Shown in pieces: positions 42,522-50,759 of a stretch of DNA of 64,000 nucleotides. Each line of letters opens with the position of its first letter. Positions within the stretch are counted from its first letter, which is position 1. The translations under genes and the position numbers were made by a program. Location: contig NZ_FNIE01000015.1 of assembly GCF_900103985.1 (NCBI RefSeq), positions 1-64,000 of the forward strand, read 5' to 3'. The stretch comes from Actinacidiphila guanduensis (GTDB lineage: Bacteria > Actinomycetota > Actinomycetes > Streptomycetales > Streptomycetaceae). The notes below the pieces were generated by a model. The model had not been told where the DNA came from. It did no database searches and saw only the letters and a list, made by a program, of their open reading frames with translations.

Positions 42522-43922
42522 GTGGCCGAGCAGCACACGCCCCCGGACGAGCCCGACCCCCGCAGCCACCCCGACGGCAGTACCCAAGCCCCGACCCGCG
42601 GCCGCGCGCGGGCCCGGCGCCGTACCAGCACCGGAACCCGTAAGAGAGCCCGCATCCGGCCCACCGTCCTCTTCCCCCGCCTCCCCCTCCCCGAACGCGC
42701 CTTCCTCGCCGACGCCCTGCGCACCGAGACCGTCGGCGGCGTACTGCTGCTCCTGGCCGCCGTGGCCGCGCTCGTCTGGGCCAACGCCCTCCACTCCAGC
42801 TACGAGCAGGCCGCCGGTTTCCACCTCGGCCCCTCCGCCCTCGGCCTCCACCTGACCCTCGCCCACTGGGCGGCCGACGGGCTGCTCACCGTGTTCTTCT
42901 TCGTCGCCGGCATCGAACTCAAGCGCGAGCTGGTCGTGGGCGAGTTGCGCGAACCGTCCAAAGCGGCCCTGCCGGTCCTCGCGGCGCTGTGCGGCATGGC
43001 GGTACCCGCCGCCGTCTATACCGCCGTCAGCAGCGCGGGCGGCGGCTCGCTCGAGGGCTGGGCGGTGCCCACCGCCACCGACATCGCCTTCGCGCTCGCC
43101 GTCCTCGCCGTGATCGGCACCGCCCTGCCCCCGGCGATGCGCGCCTTCCTGCTCACCCTCGCCGTCGTCGACGACCTGTGCGCCATCCTGATCATCGCGA
43201 TCTTCTTCACCTCCGACATCCATATCGCGGCCCTCGCCGGCGCCGCCGGCTGCCTCGCCGCGTTCTGGCTGCTGCTGCGGCTGGAGGTCCACGGCTGGTA
43301 CGTCTACCTGCCGCTCGCCCTCACCACTTGGGCACTGATGTACAACAGCGGGGTCCACGCCACCGTTTCGGGCGTCGCCATGGGCCTCATGCTCCGCTGC
43401 ACCCCCAGGCCCGGCGAGCGCCGAACCCCGGCCGAGCGGATCGAACACCTGGTGCGGCCCTTCTCGGCTGGCCTGGCCGTCCCCGCGTTCGCCCTGTTCG
43501 CCGCCGGGGTGAGCGTCTCGGGCAGCGCCCTGGCGGACGTCTTCCGCCGCCCCGAGACCCTGGGCGTCCTCCTCGGCCTGGTGGTCGGCAAGACCCTCGG
43601 CGTCTTCGGCGGCACCTGGCTCGGGGCCCGCTTCACCCGCGCCGAACTCAATCCGGACCTGGCCTGGCCCGATGTCCTCGCGCTCGCCGCGCTCTCCGGC
43701 ATCGGCTTCACCGTCTCCCTGCTCATCGACGAACTCGCCTTCGCCGCCCGCCCGCAGCTCGCCGACGAGGCCAAGGCCGCCGTCCTCATCGGCTCCTTGG
43801 CCGCAGCGGTCCTCGCCGCCGTCCTGCTCAAGCTCCGCGACAACGCCTACCGCGCCCTGGCCGCGGAAGAAACGGGCGACGGCGGCGGCTCGCGGGCGAC
43901 GCTGACGGAACGTAAGGCATGA
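42522..43922 (+). CDS. nhaA: Na+/H+ antiporter NhaA
   Basis: A 466-aa membrane protein. A 60-residue Arg/Pro/Thr-rich cytoplasmic N-terminal extension precedes the NhaA core: ETVGGVLLLLAAVAALVWAN, FFFVAGIELKRELVVGELR, and LTLAVVDDLCAILIIAIFF with the paired Asp residues that bind sodium, then NSGVHATVSGVAMGL and SGIGFTVSLLIDELAF. It exchanges sodium for protons for pH and salt homeostasis. GTG 42522 has a strong GAGGAGG about 10 bp upstream. Confidence 0.95.
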   Translation: MAEQHTPPDEPDPRSHPDGSTQAPTRGRARARRRTSTGTRKRARIRPTVLFPRLPLPERAFLADALRTETVGGVLLLLAAVAALVWANALHSSYEQAAGFHLGPSALGLHLTLAHWAADGLLTVFFFVAGIELKRELVVGELREPSKAALPVLAALCGMAVPAAVYTAVSSAGGGSLEGWAVPTATDIAFALAVLAVIGTALPPAMRAFLLTLAVVDDLCAILIIAIFFTSDIHIAALAGAAGCLAAFWLLLRLEVHGWYVYLPLALTTWALMYNSGVHATVSGVAMGLMLRCTPRPGERRTPAERIEHLVRPFSAGLAVPAFALFAAGVSVSGSALADVFRRPETLGVLLGLVVGKTLGVFGGTWLGARFTRAELNPDLAWPDVLALAALSGIGFTVSLLIDELAFAARPQLADEAKAAVLIGSLAAAVLAAVLLKLRDNAYRALAAEETGDGGGSRATLTERKA

Positions 43923-44012
43923 TCGGGGGCAGACAGTTTCCCGACAGTTCCGGCCACCCGCACCGGCACGATCCGGCCCCGCCCGAGCGGGGCCCCGACC
44001 ACGGAGGACGCG

Positions 44013-44489
44013 ATGAGCCCAGCCTCAAACGGTGACGAGCGCAGCCTCGGCCAGCTGTTCGCCTCCGCCACGGCGGAGCTCTCCGCCCTGGTGCACGACG
44101 AGATCGCCCTGGCCAAGGCCGAGATCCGGCAGGACGCCAAGCGGGCCGCGGTCGGCAGCGGCGCCGCCGTCTTCGCCCTGGCCGCCCTCTTCTTCGCCGT
44201 CCCCGTCGGCAGCATCGCCGCGGCCCTCGGCATCCACGCCCTCGGCATCACCCTCGGCTGGTCGTTCCTCATCGTCTTCGGCGCCTACGTGGTGATCGCC
44301 CTCCTGCTGGGGGCCGTCGCCTACGGCCGGTTCAAGAAGGTCCAGAAGCCGCAGCGCTCCATCGACTCGGCGAAGCAGACCGCCGCGGTGCTGCAGAAGG
44401 CCAAGCCGCACCCGCGCCCGCTGGAGCCGCAGGACGCCCGTCCTGAGGTTTCCTCGGCCGAGGCTCCCGCGCTGGAATCGAAGATGTGA
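44013..44489 (+). CDS. Phage holin family (holin-X) membrane protein
   Basis: A 158-aa protein with an amphipathic N-terminal region (LGQLFASATAELSALVHDEIALAKAEIRQDAKRA, read in parts), two adjacent hydrophobic helices at about residues 47-100, and a soluble Lys/Pro-rich tail. This is the actinobacterial putative holin-X superfamily; despite the name these are chromosomal housekeeping membrane proteins of unknown role. ATG 44013 follows GGAGG (44002-44006) about 6 bp upstream. The epoxide hydrolase gene starts 12 bp after its stop, so they form an operon. Confidence 0.88.
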   Translation: MSPASNGDERSLGQLFASATAELSALVHDEIALAKAEIRQDAKRAAVGSGAAVFALAALFFAVPVGSIAAALGIHALGITLGWSFLIVFGAYVVIALLLGAVAYGRFKKVQKPQRSIDSAKQTAAVLQKAKPHPRPLEPQDARPEVSSAEAPALESKM

Positions 44490-44501
44490 CACGCTCACAC
44501 C

Positions 44502-45455
44502 ATGAACGTCGTCGAGGGGCCGCACCGCCACGACCCCGACCAGGGCAGCCCCCGGGTCCCGCGCCTCGACGGGCCCTGGACGCACCGCGAGGTCGCGGCC
44601 AACGGCGCCCGCTTCCATGTCGCCGAGGCCGGCGACGGCCCCCTGGTCCTGCTGCTGCACGGCTTCCCGCAGTTCTGGTGGACCTGGCGGCACCAGCTGA
44701 CCGCGCTCGCCGACGCCGGTTTCCGGGCGGTGGCGATGGACCTGCGCGGCGTCGGCGGCAGCGACCGCACCCCCCGCGGCTACGACCCGGCCAACCTCGC
44801 GCTCGACGTCACCGGCGTCATCCGCTCCCTCGGTGAGCCCGACGCCGCCCTCGTCGGCCACGACCTGGGCGGCTATCTGGCCTGGACGGCGGCGGCGATG
44901 CGGCCCAAGCTCGTACGGCGGCTGGCCGTCTGCTCCATGCCGCACCCCCGCCGCTGGCGCGCGGCCATGCTCACCGACCTGCGGCAGAGCCGTTCCGGCG
45001 GCTACGTGTGGGGCTTCCAGCGGCCCTGGCTGCCCGAGCGGCAGCTGGTCGCGGACGACGCGGCGCTGGTCGGCCGGCTGATCCGGGAGTGGTCGGGGCC
45101 GAAGCCGCCGGACGAGGCCGCCGTCGCCGTGTACCGGCAGGCCATGCAGATCCCGTCCACGGCGCACTGCGCGGTCGAGCCGTACCGGTGGATGGTGCGC
45201 TCGATGGCCCGCCCGGACGGTATCCAGTTCAACCGGCGGATGAAGCGGCCGGTGCGGGTGCCCACCTTGCAGATGCACGGCTCGCTCGACCCGGCGATCG
45301 GCACCCGCAACGTGGCTGGCAGCGGGGAGTACGTCGAGGCGCCCTACCGCTGGCGGCTCTTCGAGGGGCTGGGCCACTTCCCGCACGAGGAGGACCCGGT
45401 GGCCTTCTCGACCGAGCTGATCAACTGGCTGCAGGACCCGGAACCGGACCGCTGA
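44502..45455 (+). CDS. Alpha/beta hydrolase, epoxide hydrolase type
   Basis: A 317-aa alpha/beta-hydrolase. LVLLLHGFPQFWWTWRHQL carries the HGFP oxyanion loop. AALVGHDLGGYLAW has an Asp rather than Ser at the nucleophile elbow, which marks epoxide hydrolases and haloalkane-type enzymes. MHGSLDPAI supplies the acid, and the GLGHFPHEE near the end supplies the catalytic His. A cap domain occupies about residues 150-240. There is no signal peptide. It lies 12 bp behind the holin-X gene. Confidence 0.9.
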   Translation: MNVVEGPHRHDPDQGSPRVPRLDGPWTHREVAANGARFHVAEAGDGPLVLLLHGFPQFWWTWRHQLTALADAGFRAVAMDLRGVGGSDRTPRGYDPANLALDVTGVIRSLGEPDAALVGHDLGGYLAWTAAAMRPKLVRRLAVCSMPHPRRWRAAMLTDLRQSRSGGYVWGFQRPWLPERQLVADDAALVGRLIREWSGPKPPDEAAVAVYRQAMQIPSTAHCAVEPYRWMVRSMARPDGIQFNRRMKRPVRVPTLQMHGSLDPAIGTRNVAGSGEYVEAPYRWRLFEGLGHFPHEEDPVAFSTELINWLQDPEPDR

Positions 45456-45485
45456 CGGGCCCCGCGCCCTCACACGGTCACTCGC

Positions 45486-45580
45486 CGGTACGACAAGCTG
45501 CCAGGACGAGCCGGCACGGCACACCGTCAACGACAGGCCTCCGCCCCAAGCCGGTACGACAAGCCGCTACGACAAACCGA
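45486..45580. repeat. Short TACGACAA direct repeats
   Basis: GGTACGACAAGC occurs near 45486 and again near 45550, and GCTACGACAAACC near 45565, within the gap before the 58-codon ORF. They may be regulatory sites or remnants of duplication. Confidence 0.4.
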
Positions 45581-45665
45581 TGATCGGGCAAGATGCCGGA
45601 CGCATAAGCCAATCGAGCGAGGCGAGGGCGATTACCGACCAGGAGGCCCGGGCACGTAGCTGAGT

Positions 45666-45842
45666 ATGGGTTGGACGCACGACTACCGCGATTCCGCACG
45701 CTTCCGCCGCAGCTTCGCCGACACCGGCCGAGCCGCGCCCACGGCCGTCCTCACCCCCGAGGAGAGCCGGCTCGGCATCCCCCGCATACTCGGCCGCCGG
45801 GCCCGCTGGGTCAGCGCGCGGCTGCGCCATGTGAGGGACTGA
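45666..45842 (+). CDS. Small basic ORF of unknown function (58 aa)
   Basis: An ATG-to-TGA frame of 58 codons with strongly G/C third positions, encoding a basic Arg-rich peptide that starts MGWTHDYRDSARFRRSFAD and contains a central LTPEESRLGIPRILGR. No match comes to mind. Support comes from codon bias, an in-frame stop just upstream that fixes the start, and a perfect terminator 5 bp after the stop. Against it, the AGGAGG at 45641-45646 is about 19 bp away, too far for a normal ribosome site. Confidence 0.5.
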   Translation: MGWTHDYRDSARFRRSFADTGRAAPTAVLTPEESRLGIPRILGRRARWVSARLRHVRD

Positions 45843-45846
45843 CCCC

Positions 45847-45871
45847 CGGGGCCGGGACTCCCCCGGCCCCG
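45847..45871. terminator. Hairpin terminator between the small ORF and the MarP gene
   Basis: CGGGGCCGGG (45847-45856), loop ACTCC, CCCGGCCCCG (45862-45871): a perfect 10-bp stem in the convergent gap. Confidence 0.8.
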
Positions 45872-45936
45872 ACACGCCGGGCACTCACCCACTCACGCCG
45901 GGACCGCCGGCGTCAGCACAGCCCCCGGACCGCCGT

Positions 45937-47136
45937 TCACAGCGCACACCCCTGCGTGTCCACCTGCTGGTCGGCGGTGCGGCCCGCCGTGACATCGGGG
46001 AGCACCTCGTCGGCGGTCAGCGCGTACCCGGTGTGCGAGTCGTCCAGCGATTTGGCGAAGACCACTCCCGCCACCTGCCCGTCCGTGGTGAGCAGCGGGC
46101 CGCCGGAGTTGCCCTGCCGCACGGTCGCGTACAGCGAGTACACGTCGCGGTGCACCGTGCCCCGGTGGTAGATGTCCGGGCCCCCGGCCTCGATGTCGTC
46201 CCGGATGCGGGCGGCCCGTACGTCGAAGGGGCCGTTCTCGGGGAAGCCGGCCACGATCGCGTCGTCCCGGGTCTGCTCCTTGCGTGTGGACAGGTGCAGC
46301 GCGGGGGCGTCCAGGCCGGGCACGTCGAGGACGGCGATGTCGCGCTGCCAGTCGTAGAGGACGACCCGCGCGTCGTGCAGGCGCCCCTTGCCGCCGATCT
46401 GCACGGTGGGCTCCGAGACGCCACCGACCACGTGGGCGTTCGTCATCACCCGGTCCTTGGCGAACACGAAGCCCGAGCCCTCCAGCACCTTGCCGCAGCT
46501 CGGCGCGGTGCCGACCACCTTGACGATGCTGCCGCGGGCCGAGGTCACCGCCGCGCTGTGCACCAGGGCCGGGTCCGGCGGCGGCACGGAGGTGATCGGC
46601 TCGGAGCCGAAGGTGCCGAAGACCTGCGGCAGGCCGTTCTGCGCCAGGGTGTCGCTGAAGTCGGTGAACCAGTTGTCGGCGCCCGGCGGCACCACCCGGG
46701 AGACCCCCAGCAGCACCTTCGAGGAGCGGACCTCGCGGCCTATCGTCGGCAGCGTCGTGGTCGCCAGCGCGCTGCCGATCAGCCAGGCCACCATGAGCAT
46801 GGCCAGCACGTTGACCAGCGCGCCGCCGCTGGCGTCCAGCGCCTTCGCCGGCGACCAGGTGACCCGGGTGCGCAGCTTGTTGCCCAGGTGCGTGGTGAAC
46901 GCCTGCCCCACCGACGCACACACGATGACGATCACCACCGCGGTCAGCGCCGCCACCGAGCCCGGCTGAGCGCTGCCGGTCGCCTTGTCCCAGACGGGCG
47001 GCAGCAGGTAGACCGCGGCCAGCCCGCCGCCCAGGAACCCCACCACCGACATGACGCCGACGATGAAGCCCTGGCGGTAGCCGATGACGGCGAACCACAC
47101 GGCGGCCAGGATGAGCAGGAAGTCCAGCACGTTCAC
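45937..47136 (-). CDS. MarP family membrane-anchored serine protease (CvpA plus trypsin-like)
   Basis: A 399-aa protein. The first 165 residues are a CvpA-type domain of four membrane helices (MNVLDFLLILAAVWFAVIGY, then GFLGGGLAAVYLLPP, and so on). The rest is a periplasm-side chymotrypsin-fold protease with His in MTNAHVVGG, Asp in YDWQRDIAVLDVPG and Ser in VRQGNSGGPLLT. Two cysteines (APSCGK and the C-terminal QGCAL) can form the disulfide known from mycobacterial MarP, which is needed for acid and oxidative stress survival. It is the last gene of an nth-NUDIX-protease row on the same strand, as in mycobacteria. Confidence 0.94.
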   Translation of the reverse strand: MNVLDFLLILAAVWFAVIGYRQGFIVGVMSVVGFLGGGLAAVYLLPPVWDKATGSAQPGSVAALTAVVIVIVCASVGQAFTTHLGNKLRTRVTWSPAKALDASGGALVNVLAMLMVAWLIGSALATTTLPTIGREVRSSKVLLGVSRVVPPGADNWFTDFSDTLAQNGLPQVFGTFGSEPITSVPPPDPALVHSAAVTSARGSIVKVVGTAPSCGKVLEGSGFVFAKDRVMTNAHVVGGVSEPTVQIGGKGRLHDARVVLYDWQRDIAVLDVPGLDAPALHLSTRKEQTRDDAIVAGFPENGPFDVRAARIRDDIEAGGPDIYHRGTVHRDVYSLYATVRQGNSGGPLLTTDGQVAGVVFAKSLDDSHTGYALTADEVLPDVTAGRTADQQVDTQGCAL

Positions 47137-47214
47137 GGGGACACGGTCTCACGTCGGCCTGAGCGTGCGGGACGATACGGCGCTGCCCGCGCCCGGCCGG
47201 CACCCGTCCCGCCC

Positions 47215-47919
47215 TCAGCCGAGCGGAATGGTGCGTTCCCGGTCCCAGTCCCGCTCCCAGCCCGCGTAGTGCACGATCTTGTCGATCAGGCCCGCGGTGA
47301 AGCCCCAGACGAGGGCTCCGTGCACCTGGAAGGCGGGGCCGCGGAAGCCGCTGGGGTGCACGAGGGTGGCGCGGTTGGCCGGGTCCGTGAGATCGGTCAC
47401 CGGGACCCGGAAGACCCGCGCGGTCTCGGCCGGGTCCACCGCGGCGACCGGGCTCGGCACCCGCCACCAGCCCAGCACCGGCGTGACCACGAAGCCGCTG
47501 ACCGGGATGTAGAGCCGGGGCAGCACCCCGAAGACCTGCACGCCCGAGGGATCGAGCCCGGTCTCCTCCTCGGCCTCGCGCAGGGCGGCCCGCAGCGGCC
47601 CCTGGCCGTCCGGGTCGCCGTCCTCGGGGTCGAGGGCGCCGCCGGGGAAGGAGGGCTGGCCGGCGTGCGAGCGCAGGGCGGCGGAGCGCTCGATGAGCAG
47701 CAGGTCGGGCCCGTGGCGGCCCTCGCCGAAGAGGATCAGCACCGCGGACTGGCGGCCCCCGCCGTCGGGCGGCAGGAAGCGGCTCAGCTGCTCGGGCCGT
47801 ATCGAGGCGGCCGCGGCGGCGACCGGGGCCAGCCAGTCCGGCAGCCCGCGCGCGCTGACCTCCACGGCGTCCGGGACCCCGGGGGCGTCCGAGGGCCCGG
47901 TCTCGCGCGCCTGCGTCAT
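47215..47919 (-). CDS. NUDIX hydrolase, CoA pyrophosphatase type
   Basis: A 234-aa protein whose NUDIX box reads FPGGALDPEDGDP then PLRAALREAEEETGLDPSGV, with the REAEEE glutamates for metal binding intact. The preceding SFPGG and following PRLYIPVSGFVVTPV fit the CoA/dinucleotide pyrophosphatase group. It would clean up CoA derivatives or related nucleotides in the cytoplasm. ATG 47919 overlaps the nth stop codon by 4 bp, so translation is coupled. Confidence 0.9.
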   Translation of the reverse strand: MTQARETGPSDAPGVPDAVEVSARGLPDWLAPVAAAAASIRPEQLSRFLPPDGGGRQSAVLILFGEGRHGPDLLLIERSAALRSHAGQPSFPGGALDPEDGDPDGQGPLRAALREAEEETGLDPSGVQVFGVLPRLYIPVSGFVVTPVLGWWRVPSPVAAVDPAETARVFRVPVTDLTDPANRATLVHPSGFRGPAFQVHGALVWGFTAGLIDKIVHYAGWERDWDRERTIPLG

Positions 47920-48755
47920 GAGGCCGCCAGCGGCGGGGCCGGCTGGCCCGGGTAGTCCGGCGGCGGCTTCAGCCGCTGGCCGGGGAAGCCGCCCTTCTCG
48001 TACTTCAACAGCTTGCGCGCCTTCTCCGGGTCGGTCTCGCCCTCACCGTAGGCCGGGCACAGCGGCGCGATCGGGCAGACCCCGCAGGCGGGCTTGCGGG
48101 CGTGGCACATCCGGCGGCCGTGGAAGACGACGTGGTGGGAGAGCATCGTCCAGTCCGATTTCGGGAAGAGTTCGGCCACGTCCTTCTCGACCTGCTCAGG
48201 GTCCTGCGAGGCGGTCCAGCCGAAGCGGCGCGAGAGCCGGCCGAAGTGGGTGTCGACGGTGATGCCGGGGACCCCGAAGGCGTTGCCCAGCACCACGTTG
48301 GCCGTCTTGCGGCCGACCCCGCGCAGCTGCACCAGGTCCTCCAGGCGGCCGGGCACCTCGCCGCCGAACTTGTCCCGCAGGTCCGCCGACAGCGCGAGGA
48401 CCGAGCGGGCCTTGGCCCGGAAGAAGCCGGTGGGCCGCAGGATCTGCTCCAGGTCCACCGGGTCGGCGGCGGCCATCTGCTCGGGCGTGGGGTACTTCGC
48501 GAAGAGGGCGGGCGTCGTCTGGTTGACCCGCAGGTCGGTGGTCTGCGCGGACAGCACGGTGGCGACCAGCAGCTGGAAGGGGTTCTCGAAGTCCAGCTCG
48601 GGGTGCGCGTACGGGTACAGCTCGGCCAGCCCGCGGTTGATCTTCCGGGCCCTGCGGACCTTCGCCGTGTGCGACTCGGCCCTGATCGAGGCCGCCTTCT
48701 CCGGGGCGACGGAAGCGGCCTTCGCGGGCGTCTTACGGGCCTTGCTCTCTGCCAT
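47916..48755 (-). CDS. nth: Endonuclease III
   Basis: A 279-aa base-excision repair glycosylase/lyase. The helix-hairpin-helix LRGVGRKTANVVLGNAFG carries the catalytic Lys, and GITVDTHFGRLSRRFG the catalytic Asp. The C-x6-C-x2-C-x5-C cluster CHARKPACGVCPIAPLC binds a 4Fe-4S. An N-terminal Ala/Lys-rich extension of about 35 residues is extra to the E. coli enzyme. No Shine-Dalgarno; TAGCCT (48763-48768) lies 7 bp upstream of ATG 48755, so the transcript is probably leaderless. It is divergent from crp. Confidence 0.95.
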   Translation of the reverse strand: MAESKARKTPAKAASVAPEKAASIRAESHTAKVRRARKINRGLAELYPYAHPELDFENPFQLLVATVLSAQTTDLRVNQTTPALFAKYPTPEQMAAADPVDLEQILRPTGFFRAKARSVLALSADLRDKFGGEVPGRLEDLVQLRGVGRKTANVVLGNAFGVPGITVDTHFGRLSRRFGWTASQDPEQVEKDVAELFPKSDWTMLSHHVVFHGRRMCHARKPACGVCPIAPLCPAYGEGETDPEKARKLLKYEKGGFPGQRLKPPPDYPGQPAPPLAAS

Positions 48756-48958
48756 GTACCGAAGGCTACGCCGTAGCCGTGACACAGTGCTGCCGATCAC
48801 ATCCGCGCCCTGCGCGGCCCCTGATCGCGGCGTGTTCGCTCACGGCGGAATCCGCAGCGGCGGCCCACCCGTTCGGCCGCACCGGCGGTGCGAACCACGC
48901 GTCCTGGCCGCCCGATCGGACCCCCGGGGCACGCCGGGGCACACAGATAAGACATCCT

Positions 48959-48974
48959 TGTGATTGATCGCACT
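48959..48974. promoter_or_regulatory. Candidate Crp binding site
   Basis: TGTGATTGATCGCACT has the form TGTGA-N6-GCACT, close to the classical CRP site TGTGA-N6-TCACA. It is about 65 bp upstream of the crp start in the nth/crp divergent gap, so autoregulation is plausible. Confidence 0.5.
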
Positions 48975-49011
48975 GTTTCACGCGTCATGCATCATGGGGA
49001 CAACCCGGCGA

Positions 49012-49026
49012 TGTCGACTGTCGACA
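49012..49026. promoter_or_regulatory. 15-bp palindrome adjoining the crp ribosome site
   Basis: TGTCGAC-T-GTCGACA is a perfect inverted repeat whose last base touches the AAGGAGAG ribosome site (49026-49033). It could be an operator or an RNA hairpin that limits translation initiation. Confidence 0.45.
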
Positions 49027-49038
49027 AGGAGAGAGCTC

Positions 49039-49713
49039 GTGGACGACGTTCTGCGCCGTGCCCCGCTTTTCGCGGCGCTCGACGACGAGCAGGCCGCTGA
49101 ACTGCGTGCCTCCATGACCGAGGTCACGCTCGCGCGTGGCGACTCGCTGTTCCACGAGGGCGACCCCGGGGACCGGCTCTACGTCGTGACCGAGGGCAAG
49201 GTGAAGCTGCACCGCACCTCGCCCGACGGCCGGGAGAACATGCTGGCCGTGGTCGGCCCGGGCGAGCTGATCGGCGAGCTGTCGCTGTTCGACCCCGGCC
49301 CGCGCACCGCCACGGCCACCGCGCTCACCGAGGTGAAGCTGCTGGGCCTGGGCCACGGCGACCTGCAGCCCTGGCTGAACGTGCGCCCGGAGGTCTCCAC
49401 GGCCCTGCTGCGCGCGGTCGCCCGCCGGCTGCGCCGCACCAACGACGTCATGTCCGACCTGGTCTTCTCCGACGTGCCCGGCCGCGTCGCCAAGGCCCTG
49501 CTCGACCTGTCCCGCCGGTTCGGCGTGCAGTCCGAGGAGGGCATCCACGTGGTGCACGACCTCACCCAGGAGGAGCTCGCCCAGCTCGTGGGCGCCTCGC
49601 GCGAGACGGTCAACAAGGCGCTCGCCGACTTCGCGGGCCGCGGTTGGCTGCGGCTGGAGGCCCGCGCCGTGATCCTGCTGGACGTGGAGCGGCTGGCCAA
49701 GCGCAGCCGGTAG
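49039..49713 (+). CDS. crp: Crp/Fnr family transcriptional regulator
   Basis: A 224-aa regulator with an N-terminal cyclic-nucleotide fold (LFHEGDPGDRLYVVTEGKVKLHR, then GELIGELSLFDPGPRTATATA, matching the phosphate-binding cassette), a long dimer helix and a C-terminal winged HTH (LTQEELAQLVGASRETVNKALADF). In S. coelicolor Crp controls spore germination, development and many antibiotic clusters. GTG 49039 follows AAGGAGAG at a 5-bp distance. A rho-independent terminator follows. Confidence 0.96.
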   Translation: MDDVLRRAPLFAALDDEQAAELRASMTEVTLARGDSLFHEGDPGDRLYVVTEGKVKLHRTSPDGRENMLAVVGPGELIGELSLFDPGPRTATATALTEVKLLGLGHGDLQPWLNVRPEVSTALLRAVARRLRRTNDVMSDLVFSDVPGRVAKALLDLSRRFGVQSEEGIHVVHDLTQEELAQLVGASRETVNKALADFAGRGWLRLEARAVILLDVERLAKRSR

Positions 49714-49734
49714 CCTCCCCGGCTCACGGCCCCG

Positions 49735-49764
49735 AGCCCCGCACCTGGCACGGTGCGGGGCTTT
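49735..49764 (+). terminator. Rho-independent terminator of crp
   Basis: AGCCCCGCACC (49735-49745), loop TGGCAC, GGTGCGGGGCT (49752-49762), then TT. The perfect 11-bp stem starts 21 bp after the crp stop. Confidence 0.9.
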
Positions 49765-49790
49765 CGCGTGCCCGGGCCGCGCCGGGCTCG

Positions 49791-50756
49791 CTACCAGGCC
49801 AGTTGGACGATCTCCTCGGCGACCGTCGCGCTCGCCGGGCTCGCCGGGTCGATGAGCGGGAAGTGCCCCGTCTCGGGCAGCCACGCGACCACCGGCTCCT
49901 CCCCCGCCGCCCCCGCCGCTTCCGCGAAAGCCGCGCTGACCTGCGGCGGGACCACATTGTCAGTGGTGCCGTGCACGATGGTGGTGGCGATTCCGGTGGG
50001 CAGCAGTACGGCCGGATCGGCGTGCGGGACGCGCTCGGCGAGGTGGTCCGGGCCGCCCAGCAGGTCGGTCACCGCGTCCGAGCAGACCCGCAGGCGTATC
50101 GCGGTGGTGAGGTCGGCGATCGGGGCGAGGGCCACGACGCCACGCAGAGGTTGGGGTGAGGTGCGGTGCCAGGGGGATTCCGGGGGCAGCAGGTGGCGTC
50201 CTGCGGCCCACAGCGCGAGGTGGCCGCCGGCGCTGTGGCCGGCGAGCACGATGCGCTGCGGATCGACGTCGGGCTCGCCGAGCGCGGCGACCGCGAGGCC
50301 GGGCAGGGCGTCGAGCGCGGCGGCTATGTCGTCGAAGGTGTCGGGCCAGCGGCCCGCGGGGGCGACGCCCTGCTCCGGTGTCCCGGATTCCTCGGGAAGC
50401 TGCTGGTCCTCGCCGTCCGGGCACTGCTGCGGCGCCCGCGCGGCCTGCGCGCCGCCCCTGCGGTACTCCACGGAGGCCACCGCCAGGCCCCGCGCGGCCA
50501 GGAAGGCGGCCAGCGGGGACAGGTGCGTGCGGTCGTAGGCGGCCCGCCACGCGCCGCCGTGCAGCAGGACGGCCAGCGGTGCCGGACGGCCGCGGGCGCC
50601 CGCGGGCCGGTAGAAGTCGACCACCTGGTCGGGGTGGTCGCCGTAGGCCGCTGTGGCGTCCGGCGGCACGGGAGCGTGGCCGAACGCCGATGCCTCCTCG
50701 GCCGCCGCCCGGTCGGCGGGTCGGAGCGAGGGGATGCGGGGCGCGGCGGCGGTCAT
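49791..50756 (-). CDS. Alpha/beta hydrolase, probable kynurenine formamidase
   Basis: A 321-aa esterase-fold protein with PLAVLLHGGAWRAAYDRTH (HGG oxyanion hole), IVLAGHSAGGHLALWAAG (Ser nucleophile), and later TTIVHGTTDNVVPP (Asp) and LPETGHFPLIDP (His). It starts 3 bp after the kynureninase stop, in an operon with tryptophan 2,3-dioxygenase. The missing step between those two enzymes is N-formylkynurenine hydrolysis, so that role is inferred from context. It belongs to the HGGxW type of formamidase rather than the metal-dependent KynB type. Confidence 0.82.
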   Translation of the reverse strand: MTAAAPRIPSLRPADRAAAEEASAFGHAPVPPDATAAYGDHPDQVVDFYRPAGARGRPAPLAVLLHGGAWRAAYDRTHLSPLAAFLAARGLAVASVEYRRGGAQAARAPQQCPDGEDQQLPEESGTPEQGVAPAGRWPDTFDDIAAALDALPGLAVAALGEPDVDPQRIVLAGHSAGGHLALWAAGRHLLPPESPWHRTSPQPLRGVVALAPIADLTTAIRLRVCSDAVTDLLGGPDHLAERVPHADPAVLLPTGIATTIVHGTTDNVVPPQVSAAFAEAAGAAGEEPVVAWLPETGHFPLIDPASPASATVAEEIVQLAW

Positions 50757-50759
50757 CGG

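Noticed and set aside
44013..44489. Prophage remnant suggested by the holin-X protein
   Set aside because: No other phage gene is near, and this family is a normal chromosomal membrane protein in actinobacteria.
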